Shown here: in pieces, positions 14,223 to 22,820 of the stretch
Layout: every line of letters starts with the position of its first letter
Position numbering within the stretch: position 1 is the first letter of the stretch
DNA from: Sulfurimonas sp.
GTDB taxonomy: Bacteria; Campylobacterota; Campylobacteria; Campylobacterales; Sulfurimonadaceae
Length of the DNA stretch: 26,452 bases
Direction of reading: 5' to 3'
Assembly: GCA_021157665.1 (NCBI GenBank)
Contig: JAGGWE010000131.1
Span: 1 to 26,452 of the forward strand
Program-made: the position numbers and the translations under genes
Notes under the pieces: model-generated
Database searches by the model: none
Seen by the model: only the letters and a program-made list of their open reading frames with translations
Told to the model about the DNA's origin: nothing

Positions 14223-15449
14223 ATGATAAAATTTATAATTTTAATTATCCCTATTTTTATTTATGGGGAGAGTTTAAAGTCATTGCTTGATTTTGCAGGT
14301 AAAAATAGTGAATTAGTGGTATCTAAAACTTTAGTACAAAAAGCAAAAAGTATTGAAGTAGAATCTTATGAAAGTGCTTACTATCCAACTATAGATGTAG
14401 GTGCTTTTTACCAAACTTTAAATGAAAAAACTCTTATGCAATCTGGCGATATTTATAGTGGATTTGCAAAAATATCTTTTGATATATATGATGGTGGAAA
14501 AAAATCAGCACTTTTATCTCAGAGTAAAAATGAGTACAAAGCAAGTAGTTTTGATACAGCGTCAATGAAAAAAAGTTTAAGTTTGCAAATTGTTCAAGAT
14601 TTCTTTAATATCAAAAGTTTAAAAGCCTCTTTATCTGCAAGAATTGAAGCAGGTAAATCACTTAGGGAACAATTAAATAGAATAAAACGATTTGTTCTAG
14701 CAAAAGTTGCAACAAAAGATGATGTAGATAGATTGCAAGCTGCATATGATACAAATATATACGAGATGCAAGATATAAGACTGCAAACTTTATCTTTAAA
14801 AAAATCATTAGAGTTAAAAGTTGGAAAAAATATAGAAACTTTTGATAATTCTGCTTTTAAAGAGTTTAGTAAATATGATTTAGAATTAATTGATAGTGTA
14901 AAATCATTAATGGCTAAAAAAGATGCTTTGGTTAATGGAGCAAACTCCATAGATAGTAGCTATTATCCACAGGTAAAAATTGAAGATACTTTTAGTATTT
15001 ATGGTTACGATAGAGTAGATACTTTTCACCATGAGGGTTTAGATAATCAAAATAAATTGATGTTATCTTTAAATTTAAGAGTTTTTGATAAAGGGACTAT
15101 TGCTAAAAATAAACAGGCATATATTGTTAATTCTCAAGCTTTAAATACTCAAGTAGCTTATAAAAAAAGAGAACAAGAGATGCAGTATGATTTAGCTATT
15201 TTTACAATTAAAACAAGCAATATAAAAATTATTAGTGCTAAAAGTGCTTTAATCTCAGCAACTAGTGCTTTTGAAACAATAAGTAAAAAATATGATGCTG
15301 GTATTGTTGATAATGTTGTTTATTTGGATGCACTAAGTTCTAAAACTAATGCAAAAGCATTATACGAAACATCATTAAATGATTTAGAGATTGCTTATGC
15401 AAGTTATTATTATTACGCAGGAAAAAATATAGAGGAGTTTTTAAAATGA
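14223..15449 (+). CDS. TolC-like outer-membrane efflux protein
   Basis: The 408-residue protein starts with a signal peptide (about 15 residues, MIKFIILIIPIFIYG) and has the heptad-rich alternating helix and strand pattern of the OEP/TolC family. It has two similar halves with ESYESAYYPTIDVGAFYQ and, later, SSYYPQVKIEDTFSIYG as the first outer-membrane strand of each half. It would form the trimeric exit duct of the adjacent RND pump. A TGAGGTGA ribosome-binding site lies at 14211-14218. Its stop overlaps the adaptor gene start by 4 bp. The protein is a little shorter than E. coli TolC. Substrate unknown. Confidence 0.88.
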   Translation: MIKFIILIIPIFIYGESLKSLLDFAGKNSELVVSKTLVQKAKSIEVESYESAYYPTIDVGAFYQTLNEKTLMQSGDIYSGFAKISFDIYDGGKKSALLSQSKNEYKASSFDTASMKKSLSLQIVQDFFNIKSLKASLSARIEAGKSLREQLNRIKRFVLAKVATKDDVDRLQAAYDTNIYEMQDIRLQTLSLKKSLELKVGKNIETFDNSAFKEFSKYDLELIDSVKSLMAKKDALVNGANSIDSSYYPQVKIEDTFSIYGYDRVDTFHHEGLDNQNKLMLSLNLRVFDKGTIAKNKQAYIVNSQALNTQVAYKKREQEMQYDLAIFTIKTSNIKIISAKSALISATSAFETISKKYDAGIVDNVVYLDALSSKTNAKALYETSLNDLEIAYASYYYYAGKNIEEFLK

Positions 15450-16198
15450 AGAGAATAATTTTAGGATTAATGGTTTTAGTCTTTAATTTAAGTGCGACAG
15501 AGATATATACAACTTTTAATATTGAGGCTAAACAGAGTGCAAATTTGTCTTTTTATGCAGGTGGAATTGTTAAAAAAATATATGTAGATGTATCAAGTGT
15601 TGTAAAAAAAGGTGATAAATTAGTTGAGTTACAAAATGATGATTTAAAAGCATCTTTAAAAATAGCTAAGGCATCTCTTGAAAATGCGAAAGTGACTTTA
15701 AAATTTGCTAAAAAAGATTATGACAGACAATTATTAATAAAAGATTTAATTGATGAAGCAAAGTTTGATAACTATTTATTAGTTTATGAAAAAGCTAAGG
15801 TTTCAGTTAGCTCTGCAAAAGCAAATCTAGCTTATCAGCAATCACTTCTGGATAAAACTTCAATTTATGCCCCTTTTGATGGTGTTATTTTTGAAAAATC
15901 TATTGAAGTTGGTGATGTTGTAAGTTCTATGATGCTTACAACAGTATTTAAAATTCAAAGTCAAAAAAAGAAAAAATTGGTTTTAGAGTTTGATCAAAAA
16001 TATTGGCAGAGTGTAAAAGTTGGAGATAGTGTAAAATATATTGTAAATGGAGATAAAAATAGTTATGAGGGTAAAATTTCAAAAGTATATCCACATGCCA
16101 ACTTAGAGAATAGAAAAATAAAAGCTGAAGTGGAAGTAAATCAGTTTGTAGTTGGACTTTTTGGTGATGGGTATATAACAGTATCTGATAAAAAGTAG
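15446..16198 (+). CDS. RND efflux periplasmic adaptor (HlyD/membrane-fusion family)
   Basis: The 250-residue protein has a signal peptide ending near SATEIYT. It then shows the barrel-sandwich half (LSFYAGGIVKKIYVDVSS), a short alpha-helical hairpin (about residues 65-130, Lys/Ala-rich), the returning lipoyl half (IYAPFDGVIFEKSIEVGD) and a beta-barrel domain. It has no lipobox Cys. It is shorter than typical AcrA (about 370-400 residues): the hairpin is brief and the membrane-proximal domain seems absent. It bridges the pump and the outer-membrane channel. It overlaps the channel gene by 4 bp and is 6 bp from the pump. Confidence 0.88.
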   Translation: MKRIILGLMVLVFNLSATEIYTTFNIEAKQSANLSFYAGGIVKKIYVDVSSVVKKGDKLVELQNDDLKASLKIAKASLENAKVTLKFAKKDYDRQLLIKDLIDEAKFDNYLLVYEKAKVSVSSAKANLAYQQSLLDKTSIYAPFDGVIFEKSIEVGDVVSSMMLTTVFKIQSQKKKKLVLEFDQKYWQSVKVGDSVKYIVNGDKNSYEGKISKVYPHANLENRKIKAEVEVNQFVVGLFGDGYITVSDKK

Positions 16199-16204
16199 TA
16201 AAGT

Positions 16205-19200
16205 ATGTATAAGTTTGCTATAAAAAAGCCAATTACAACTTTAATGTATGTACTTACTCTAGTTGTATTTGGTTTTATGAGTTACAAATCTATGCCATCG
16301 GCACTTTTTCCGAATGTTGATTTTCCTATTGTAACTATCAAAACAGTTTATCCTGGTGCTGAAGCTAGTACAATGGAGTCTCAGATAACAGATAAGATTG
16401 AAGAAGCAGTATCCTCAATTGGTGGGGTAGATTCTATCACATCAACAAGTAGTGAGGGTATGAGTGTTGTGATGGTAAAATTCTTTTTAGAGAGAGAGAT
16501 TAGTGAGGCTACAAATGATGTTAGGGATAAAGTTTCAGCTGTAATTCTTCCAAATGATGCAAAAACTCCACTTGTAAGTAAGCTTGATATTGGTGGTGCT
16601 TCTATTATAAATGTTTTTTTAACAGCTAAAAATGAGACACTTCAAAATTTAATGTTGTTTGCAGATGAAAAAGTAAAACCAAAACTTCAAAAGATAAATG
16701 GAGTTGGTGGTGTAAATATTATTGGTTATAAAGATAGAGAGATAAAAATTTTTCCAGATCCAAGGCTTTTAAATAAGTTTGGGATAACAATTGTTGAACT
16801 AAATGAGATAATAAAAAATGAAAATATAAAAATAGGTGGTGGTAAATTAATAGCTAAAACACAAGAGTTTATACTCAAAACAAAATCAGATGCTCTAAGT
16901 ATAAAAGAGTTAGAAAATATAAAAATAAGAGATAATATAAAATTAAAAGATATTGCACAGGTAAAAGATACTTTAAGTGATGCAAAGAGTTATGCTTCAT
17001 ACAATGGAGTTGAAGGTGTAATGTTAGAGGTTCAAAAAATTTCAGGTACAAATACCATAGAGATAGTAGAACTTGTAAAAAAAGTGGTTCCACAGCTTCA
17101 AGCACTTGCTCAAGATAAATATGAGGTCAAAATTTTAAATGATACTTCCCCTTTTATTATTAACTCATTAAAAGATGTTGAGTTTGATTTAGTTTATGGT
17201 GCTATTTTAGCCGCTATTATTGTTTTTGTTTTTTTAAGAAATATGACTATAACTTTAGTATCTGCTTTATCAATTCCAACTTCGATTATGGGTACTTTTG
17301 CTCTTATGGATTATATGGGTTTTGATTTAAATAAGATGACTTTAATTGGACTTACTTTGGCTATTGGTATTATTATTGATGATGCTATTGTTGTGATTGA
17401 AAATATATATAAAAAGATGGAAGAGGGGATGGATAAACTCCAAGCAGCAATTGAAGGGACAAAAGAGATGGCTTTTACCATCTTAGCAATCTCAGCTATG
17501 CTTTTGGCTGTTTTTATTCCAGTTTCGCAAATGAGTGGGATAGTTGGTAAGTTTTTTGAAAGCTTTGCAATGACTGTAAGTTTTGCAATTATTATCTCTT
17601 ATTCAATAGCACTTAGTTTTATTCCAAGTTTAAGTGCAAGAGTTTTACATAAGGGTGAGAGTAAGTTTTATGATTTAACAGAATTTATATTTGTATCAAT
17701 AGAGAGAACTTATGAGAAGATTTTAAAGTTTGTACTTAGATTTAAAGTTATAACTTTAATATCAATATTTATAATTTTTTTCTTATCTCTTAGTCTGTTT
17801 CCTAAGATAGGGATGGATTTTATACCAAAAGAGGATAAGTCAGAGTTTGAGATAAAAATAAAAGCAGATTCTTCAATCTCTTTAGATGAGATGATTAGGC
17901 AATCTAAAGAGGTTGAAAAAGTGGTTCGTGCAGATGAAAATGTAGTATATACAACTTTAAGTATTGGCTATAACACAGCACAGGAAAAACATAAGGCACT
18001 TCTTTATGTGAAACTGATAGAAAAAGATGAAAGAAAATTAAACCAAGAAGAACTTATTCAAAATTTTAGAGAACTTTTAAAACCCTTTGGAAAAAATATG
18101 TTTATAACTGCTGCTGCAATTCCAAATATAAAGGGTGCTGGTGTTTCTGTTCCTTATCAAATAGTTTTAAAATCTGATTCATTTGAAGATTTAGAGATAG
18201 CAAAAAATAATTTGACTAGCTATATGGCAAAAAAAGATGGTTTTGTTGATATAGATACAAACCTTGATGATATGAAACCTCAAATAGATATAAATATACT
18301 TAGAGAAAATGCAAATAAATATGGAATTAGTGCTTCAAAAATTGCTGGGGCAATATCTATTGCATTTTCAAGTGATATGGAGATCTCTTATTTTGAAGAG
18401 TATGGTAAACAGTACAATATTACACTAAGATTTAATGATGAAAATAGAATATCAATAGCAGATATTAAGAAGATTCAACTTCGTGCAAATAATGGAGAGA
18501 TGATTTATCTTGATGGATTAGTTACCTTGACACCAAGTAAGGCTATGGCATCTATAAATCACTTTGATAGACAAAGACAGATAACAATCTTTTCTGATCT
18601 GTTTGGACTTGATTTAGGTGGTGCTGTTGCTTATACAAGAGATAAAATTGATGAGTTATTACCTGAGGGAGTGACATATAGATTTACAGGATTTGCAGAG
18701 GAGATGGAAAAAACAGCAAATGCTTTTGGTGTAGCTATTGGTTTATCTGTTATTTTGATGTTCATAATTTTAGCTATATTATATGAGTCCTTAATTCAGC
18801 CAATAATTATAATGGTGGCATTACCCTTAAGTATTATAGGTGTAATGTTATCTCTGTATTTATCTGATTTACAATTTAGTTTATTTATAATGATAGGTTT
18901 TATGTTACTTATGGGAATGGTTGGAAAAAATGCTGTACTTTTAGTGGATTTTGCAAATAATGCAATGGATAAAGGTAAGAAGGTGGATGAAGCACTTATA
19001 GAAGCTGGTGAAAAAAGACTTAGACCGATTTTAATGACAACTATCGCTATGGTATTTGCTATGTTGCCTTTAGCGATTGGTGATGGTTTGGGAAGCGAAA
19101 CAAAGGCACCTATGTCTATAGCAATTATAGGTGGACTTTTGAGTTCGATGGTTTTAACACTATTAGTTGTTCCAGTTATTTATAAATTGATAAGTCCTAT

Positions 19201-19243
19201 AGATAGATGGCTTAGAAAGTATTATGAAGTGAATAAAATATAA
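16205..19243 (+). CDS. RND family efflux pump (AcrB/MexB-like inner-membrane transporter)
   Basis: This 1012-residue proton-driven exporter has the standard RND plan: an N-terminal membrane helix (residues 10-28), a periplasmic porter domain, a membrane block from about residue 333 to 485, a second periplasmic domain, and a final block near 845-1005. The proton-relay pair D392-D393 lies in LAIGIIIDDAIVVIENI. A second relay element is the conserved Lys region before GMVGKNAVLLVDFAN. FPNVDFPIVTIKTVYPGA and MESQITDKIEEAVSSI are typical porter sequences. With the two genes before it, it forms a complete tripartite system. Drug, metal or lipid substrate cannot be assigned; the DD pair in this membrane helix fits HAE-type rather than CusA-type pumps. 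No regulator gene is adjacent. Confidence 0.94.
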   Translation: MYKFAIKKPITTLMYVLTLVVFGFMSYKSMPSALFPNVDFPIVTIKTVYPGAEASTMESQITDKIEEAVSSIGGVDSITSTSSEGMSVVMVKFFLEREISEATNDVRDKVSAVILPNDAKTPLVSKLDIGGASIINVFLTAKNETLQNLMLFADEKVKPKLQKINGVGGVNIIGYKDREIKIFPDPRLLNKFGITIVELNEIIKNENIKIGGGKLIAKTQEFILKTKSDALSIKELENIKIRDNIKLKDIAQVKDTLSDAKSYASYNGVEGVMLEVQKISGTNTIEIVELVKKVVPQLQALAQDKYEVKILNDTSPFIINSLKDVEFDLVYGAILAAIIVFVFLRNMTITLVSALSIPTSIMGTFALMDYMGFDLNKMTLIGLTLAIGIIIDDAIVVIENIYKKMEEGMDKLQAAIEGTKEMAFTILAISAMLLAVFIPVSQMSGIVGKFFESFAMTVSFAIIISYSIALSFIPSLSARVLHKGESKFYDLTEFIFVSIERTYEKILKFVLRFKVITLISIFIIFFLSLSLFPKIGMDFIPKEDKSEFEIKIKADSSISLDEMIRQSKEVEKVVRADENVVYTTLSIGYNTAQEKHKALLYVKLIEKDERKLNQEELIQNFRELLKPFGKNMFITAAAIPNIKGAGVSVPYQIVLKSDSFEDLEIAKNNLTSYMAKKDGFVDIDTNLDDMKPQIDINILRENANKYGISASKIAGAISIAFSSDMEISYFEEYGKQYNITLRFNDENRISIADIKKIQLRANNGEMIYLDGLVTLTPSKAMASINHFDRQRQITIFSDLFGLDLGGAVAYTRDKIDELLPEGVTYRFTGFAEEMEKTANAFGVAIGLSVILMFIILAILYESLIQPIIIMVALPLSIIGVMLSLYLSDLQFSLFIMIGFMLLMGMVGKNAVLLVDFANNAMDKGKKVDEALIEAGEKRLRPILMTTIAMVFAMLPLAIGDGLGSETKAPMSIAIIGGLLSSMVLTLLVVPVIYKLISPIDRWLRKYYEVNKI

Positions 19244-19281
19244 TAAATATATAATTAAACAAAACTTAAAGCTTAGTTCGG

Positions 19282-19287
19282 TATAAT
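19282..19287 (+). promoter_or_regulatory. -10 box for the rplU-rpmA-obgE operon
   Basis: TATAAT at 19282-19287 lies in the 80-base gap after the efflux pump and about 37 bases before the rplU ATG. The upstream DNA is A/T-rich without a clear -35 box, normal for Campylobacterota sigma-70 promoters. It would separate expression of the ribosomal operon from the pump. Confidence 0.6.
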
Positions 19288-19323
19288 TGCGAACTTTTTT
19301 AGTAGAATTATAAGGAAATATAT

Positions 19324-19632
19324 ATGTACGCAATTATCAAAAACGGTGGTAAGCAGTATAAAGTTCAAGAAGGTGATATCCTTTTATTAGACAAAATGTC
19401 TCTTGAGCCAAAAGCAACTATCGAAATTACAGAAGTTCTAGCAGTAAATGCTGGTGAACTTAAAATGGGAACACCTTTTGTAGAAGGTGCTAAAGTAACT
19501 GCTGAAGTTATCAACGAAGGTCGTGATAGAAAAGTAGTTATTTTCAAAAAGCGTCGTCGTAAAGACAGTAAAGTTAAAAGAGGTTTCAGAAGAGACTTCA
19601 CTCGTGTTCGTATCACGAGCATAGCTGCATAA
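19324..19632 (+). CDS. rplU: Ribosomal protein L21
   Basis: The 102-residue 50S subunit protein has the standard start MYAIIKNGGKQYKVQEGD, the middle KVTAEVINEGRDRKVVIFK, and the very basic KRRRRKDSKVKRGFRR segment that binds 23S rRNA. AAGGA at 19312-19316 precedes the ATG. Its stop codon overlaps the ribosome-binding site of rpmA. The rplU-rpmA-obgE order is conserved in most bacteria. Confidence 0.98.
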   Translation: MYAIIKNGGKQYKVQEGDILLLDKMSLEPKATIEITEVLAVNAGELKMGTPFVEGAKVTAEVINEGRDRKVVIFKKRRRKDSKVKRGFRRDFTRVRITSIAA

Positions 19633-19642
19633 GGAGCATTAG

Positions 19643-19900
19643 ATGGCACATAAGAAAGGACAGGGTAGTACACAGAATAATCGTGACTCGGCTGGTAGAA
19701 GACTTGGTGTAAAGAAATATGGTGGAGAGGTTGTTATCCCTGGTAACATCATTATTCGTCAAAGAGGAACTAAAGTTCATCCAGGTAATAATGTTGGAAT
19801 GGGAAAAGACCATACAATTTTTGCACTTGTTGAAGGTACAGTTTCTTTTGAGAGAAAAGACAAAAAGCGTCAACAAGTATCAGTAATACCTGCTGCATAA
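19643..19900 (+). CDS. rpmA: Ribosomal protein L27
   Basis: The 85-residue protein starts MAHKKGQGSTQNNRDS, the form whose N-terminal tail reaches the peptidyl-transferase centre. It has no cleavable N-terminal extension of the Firmicutes type. RRLGVKKYGGE and IIRQRGTKVHPG are family signatures. The ribosome-binding site AAGGAG (19631-19636) lies 6 bp before the ATG and inside the rplU stop. An 84-bp palindromic element separates it from obgE. Confidence 0.98.
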   Translation: MAHKKGQGSTQNNRDSAGRRLGVKKYGGEVVIPGNIIIRQRGTKVHPGNNVGMGKDHTIFALVEGTVSFERKDKKRQQVSVIPAA

Positions 19901-19917
19901 TAATTCTACAAACTAAA

Positions 19918-20001
19918 CTCTCGTTCCCATCGTCCCCGATGGGAACGCATATATAGTTAGACTATCGTATGCATTCCCAAGCTAGAGTTTGGGAACGAGA
20001 G
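19918..20001. repeat. 84-bp REPIN-like double hairpin element
   Basis: The ends are perfect 12-bp inverted repeats, CTCTCGTTCCCA (19918-19929) and TGGGAACGAGAG (19990-20001). The left half forms an 11-bp stem, CGTTCCCATCG/CGATGGGAACG, around a TCCC loop (19922-19947). The right half forms TTCCCAA/TTGGGAA (19973-19995 region). The inner GGGAACGCATA and TATGCATTCCC are also inverted with one mismatch, so the whole element is one long imperfect palindrome. This is the layout of two inverted REP sequences (a REPIN), a type usually mobilised by RAYT transposases elsewhere in the genome. None is seen here. Confidence 0.75.
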
Positions 20002-20047
20002 AAATCACAATTTAATAGAAAATTTTCAAAGAATATAAGGACTAACA

Positions 20048-21148
20048 ATGTTTACAGACAGTGTCGAATTAACAGTTTCATCAGGAAAAGGTGGACAAGG
20101 GTGTGTAGCATTTCGTCGTGAGAAATTTGTACTAAATGGTGGACCAAATGGTGGCGATGGTGGAAAGGGTGGTGATATCTGGTTTAAATGTGATAACAAC
20201 ACTCACACACTATCTCACTTTCAAAGAAAGATGCATATAAAAGCAGATCAAGGTGTTCAGGGAGAAGGTAGAAATATGACTGGAAAGTCAGGGGATAAAA
20301 AAATTATAATTGTTCCCCCTGGAACACAGATTTTAGATATGGATAGTGGAGAAGTCCTTTTTGATATGTTAACTCACGGTCAAGAGGCAAAATTTATCAC
20401 TGGTGGTAAAGGTGGACTTGGTAACACTCATTTTAAATCACCAACAAATCAAAGACCAACTTATGCACAACCTGGTGAAAAGGGTGAAACTCGCTCTATA
20501 AAACTAGATTTAAAACTAATCGCTGATGTTGGTTTAGTTGGATTTCCAAATGTTGGAAAGTCAACTCTTATCTCAACTGTCTCAAACGCTAGGCCAGAGA
20601 TTGCAAATTATGAATTTACAACACTTACTCCAAAACTTGGACAAGTAAATATTGGTGATTTTGAATCATTTGTTATGGCTGATATTCCTGGAATAATTGG
20701 TGGAGCTCACGAGGGTAAAGGTCTTGGAATTCAGTTTTTAAGACATATCGAGAGAACAAAAACTCTTTTATATATGGTAGATTTAGCTTCGTATAGAGAT
20801 TTAAAAGAGCAGATAGAAGTTCTTAAAGAAGAGATTTCATCTTTTTCTGAAAAATTAGGTGAGAGTAAATATGCTATCGCTCTAACAAGAGTAGATGTCG
20901 TTCCACCAGATGAGATAAATGAACTTATTTTAGGATTTTTAGAACTACTTGGTCTTGAAGCTTCAAAAACAAATGAGTTTAACTTTGATAATCAAATGCC
21001 ATTTTTTGTTCAAGACTCAGCTGATGAGACTTTAGGTTATGACAGAACACAACCATATTTAGTAGCTCCAATATCTTCAGTGACTTCTAAAAATATAGAA
21101 GCACTTAAATATTCACTTTTCAATCTAGTTCAATCAGATAGAATATAA
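20048..21148 (+). CDS. obgE: ObgE/CgtA, ribosome-associated GTPase
   Basis: Obg is an essential GTPase that acts in 50S assembly and stress signalling. The 366-residue protein has the glycine-rich Obg fold (SSGKGGQGCVAFRREKFV, GGDGGKGGDIWF) up to about residue 158. The G domain has P-loop GFPNVGKS (165-172), G3 DIPGI from D212, and the base-recognition motif TRVD in place of the usual NKxD. The C-terminal Obg extension is short or absent. The ribosome-binding site is AAGGA (20037-20041). The palindromic element just upstream lies inside what is normally one transcript with rplU-rpmA. proB starts two bases after the stop. Confidence 0.96.
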   Translation: MFTDSVELTVSSGKGGQGCVAFRREKFVLNGGPNGGDGGKGGDIWFKCDNNTHTLSHFQRKMHIKADQGVQGEGRNMTGKSGDKKIIIVPPGTQILDMDSGEVLFDMLTHGQEAKFITGGKGGLGNTHFKSPTNQRPTYAQPGEKGETRSIKLDLKLIADVGLVGFPNVGKSTLISTVSNARPEIANYEFTTLTPKLGQVNIGDFESFVMADIPGIIGGAHEGKGLGIQFLRHIERTKTLLYMVDLASYRDLKEQIEVLKEEISSFSEKLGESKYAIALTRVDVVPPDEINELILGFLELLGLEASKTNEFNFDNQMPFFVQDSADETLGYDRTQPYLVAPISSVTSKNIEALKYSLFNLVQSDRI

Positions 21149-21150
21149 CT

Positions 21151-21915
21151 ATGAAAAGAGTTGTAGTTAAAGTTGGCTCAGCCGTTTTAACACAAGATGG
21201 TAAGATTGCTTTTAAAAGAATGCAGGCTTTAGTTGATTTTTTAGTAGAACTTAAAAAAACTCATGAAGTTATCTTGGTATCTTCAGGTGCTGTTGCTGGT
21301 GGTTATACAAAAATTAAACTTGATAGAACAGTTATTAAAAATAAACAAGCTTTAGCTGCTATTGGGCAACCTATTCTTATGAATAAATATGCTAGAAAAT
21401 TTTTAAAATATGATGTAGTTGTTGCCCAAGTTTTAGTAACTGCTGCAAACCTTAATAAATCTGATGATATTAAAAGAGTTAAAAATACAATAGAAACACT
21501 TTTAGAAAATGGTGTTATCCCCATAGTAAATGAAAATGATGCGACTGCAACTGATGAACTTGAACTTGGAGACAACGACCAACTATCAGCTTATATTACT
21601 AAACATACTGATTCAGATATATTAGTTATTCTTTCAGATATTGATGCTTATTATGACCATGATCCAAGAACAAACCCACATGCCAAGGTTTTGAAAATTG
21701 TAAATTCCATTCCACATGCCGAACTTGAAAAAGATGTAAATCCAAACAATGTTTTTGCAACAGGTGGAATAGTTACAAAATTAAAAGCTGCTTTTTATCT
21801 TTTAGAGTCTGGAAGTGATATGTTTTTAGCAAGTGGATTTGATTTAAGTGATGTTAAAAGTTTTATGATTGATGGACAACATAATGGTGGGACACATTTC
21901 AAGGCAGTAAAATGA
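21151..21915 (+). CDS. proB: ProB, glutamate 5-kinase (short form without PUA domain)
   Basis: ProB makes gamma-glutamyl phosphate in proline synthesis. The 254-residue protein is the amino-acid-kinase domain alone; the C-terminal PUA domain of E. coli ProB (total about 367) is missing, as usual in this phylum. Signatures are VVVKVGSAVLTQDG, VSSGAVAGGYTKI, ALAAIGQPILMNKYA, the glutamate-binding NENDATATDELELGDNDQ, and FATGGIVTKLKAA. Its TGA overlaps the fmt ATG (ATGA). Two CCACATGCC 9-mers lie only 36 bp apart here, encoding NPHAK and IPHAE. Confidence 0.95.
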   Translation: MKRVVVKVGSAVLTQDGKIAFKRMQALVDFLVELKKTHEVILVSSGAVAGGYTKIKLDRTVIKNKQALAAIGQPILMNKYARKFLKYDVVVAQVLVTAANLNKSDDIKRVKNTIETLLENGVIPIVNENDATATDELELGDNDQLSAYITKHTDSDILVILSDIDAYYDHDPRTNPHAKVLKIVNSIPHAELEKDVNPNNVFATGGIVTKLKAAFYLLESGSDMFLASGFDLSDVKSFMIDGQHNGGTHFKAVK

Positions 21916-22820
21916 AAATAATTTTTATGGGAACACCTGATTATGCAGAGGCTATACTAAAAACCTTAATTGATGAAAGTGGCATAGAAGTAGTAGCAGT
22001 TTATACTCAACCAGATAAGCCTGTTGGTAGAAAAAAAATCATGACAGCTCCTGTTGTAAAAACTTTGGCATGTGCGAATGAGATTGATGTTTATCAACCA
22101 ACTAGACTTCGCGATGAGGATACTGTAACAGAGCTTTTAAAAATAGAATGTGATTATATAGTTGTAGCAGCTTATGGACAAATTTTACCCCAAACTATTT
22201 TAGACCATGCACCATGTATAAATCTTCATGCTTCTATTTTACCTCAGTATAGAGGTGCTAGTCCGATTCAGCAAACTCTTTTAAATGATGATAAAAAAAC
22301 GGGTGTTACAGCGATGCTTATGGAAGCGGGGTTAGATACTGGTGATATTTTAAAGATAGATACAATTGATGTTCCCTCAGATGAGATGGTTGAAAACTTA
22401 TTTAATAGATTAACTGATACGGCATGTGGATTAACTGTTGATATACTTAAAAATTTCAATAATTATACTCCTGTACCTCAAGATGATTCTCTATCAACTC
22501 ATTGTAGTAAAATCACAAAAGCTGATGGTGAAGTTGAGTTTAAAAATGTAAATGAACTTTACAATAAATATAGAGCATTTACACCTTGGCCTGGGATTTA
22601 TCTTGTAAGTGGATTGAAATTAAAAAATATAAAATTAGAAGAAAAAAATAGTTCAAATAAAATTGGACAAATTATCAAGATAGAAGATAAGAGCATAATA
22701 GTTGGATGTGAAAAAGGAAGTGTAAGAGTTTTTAGTGTTCAAGCACCATCAAAAAAAGAGGTTGATATTATCTCCTATATAAATGGAAAAAGATTAACTG
22801 TTGACGATTACTTATCTTAA
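21912..22820 (+). CDS. fmt: Fmt, methionyl-tRNA formyltransferase
   Basis: Fmt formylates the initiator Met-tRNA using 10-formyltetrahydrofolate. The 302-residue protein has a Rossmann-type start (KIIFMGTPDYAEAILKTL), the catalytic region NLHASILPQYRGASPIQ, and GVTAMLMEAGLDTGDIL with the conserved Asp. The C-terminal tRNA-binding barrel (FTPWPGIYLVSGLKLKN) follows. It functions with infB upstream in initiation. It overlaps proB by 4 bp and birA by 20 bp. One exact GGCATGTGG and one single-mismatch copy are within the gene. Confidence 0.96.
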   Translation: MKIIFMGTPDYAEAILKTLIDESGIEVVAVYTQPDKPVGRKKIMTAPVVKTLACANEIDVYQPTRLRDEDTVTELLKIECDYIVVAAYGQILPQTILDHAPCINLHASILPQYRGASPIQQTLLNDDKKTGVTAMLMEAGLDTGDILKIDTIDVPSDEMVENLFNRLTDTACGLTVDILKNFNNYTPVPQDDSLSTHCSKITKADGEVEFKNVNELYNKYRAFTPWPGIYLVSGLKLKNIKLEEKNSSNKIGQIIKIEDKSIIVGCEKGSVRVFSVQAPSKKEVDIISYINGKRLTVDDYLS

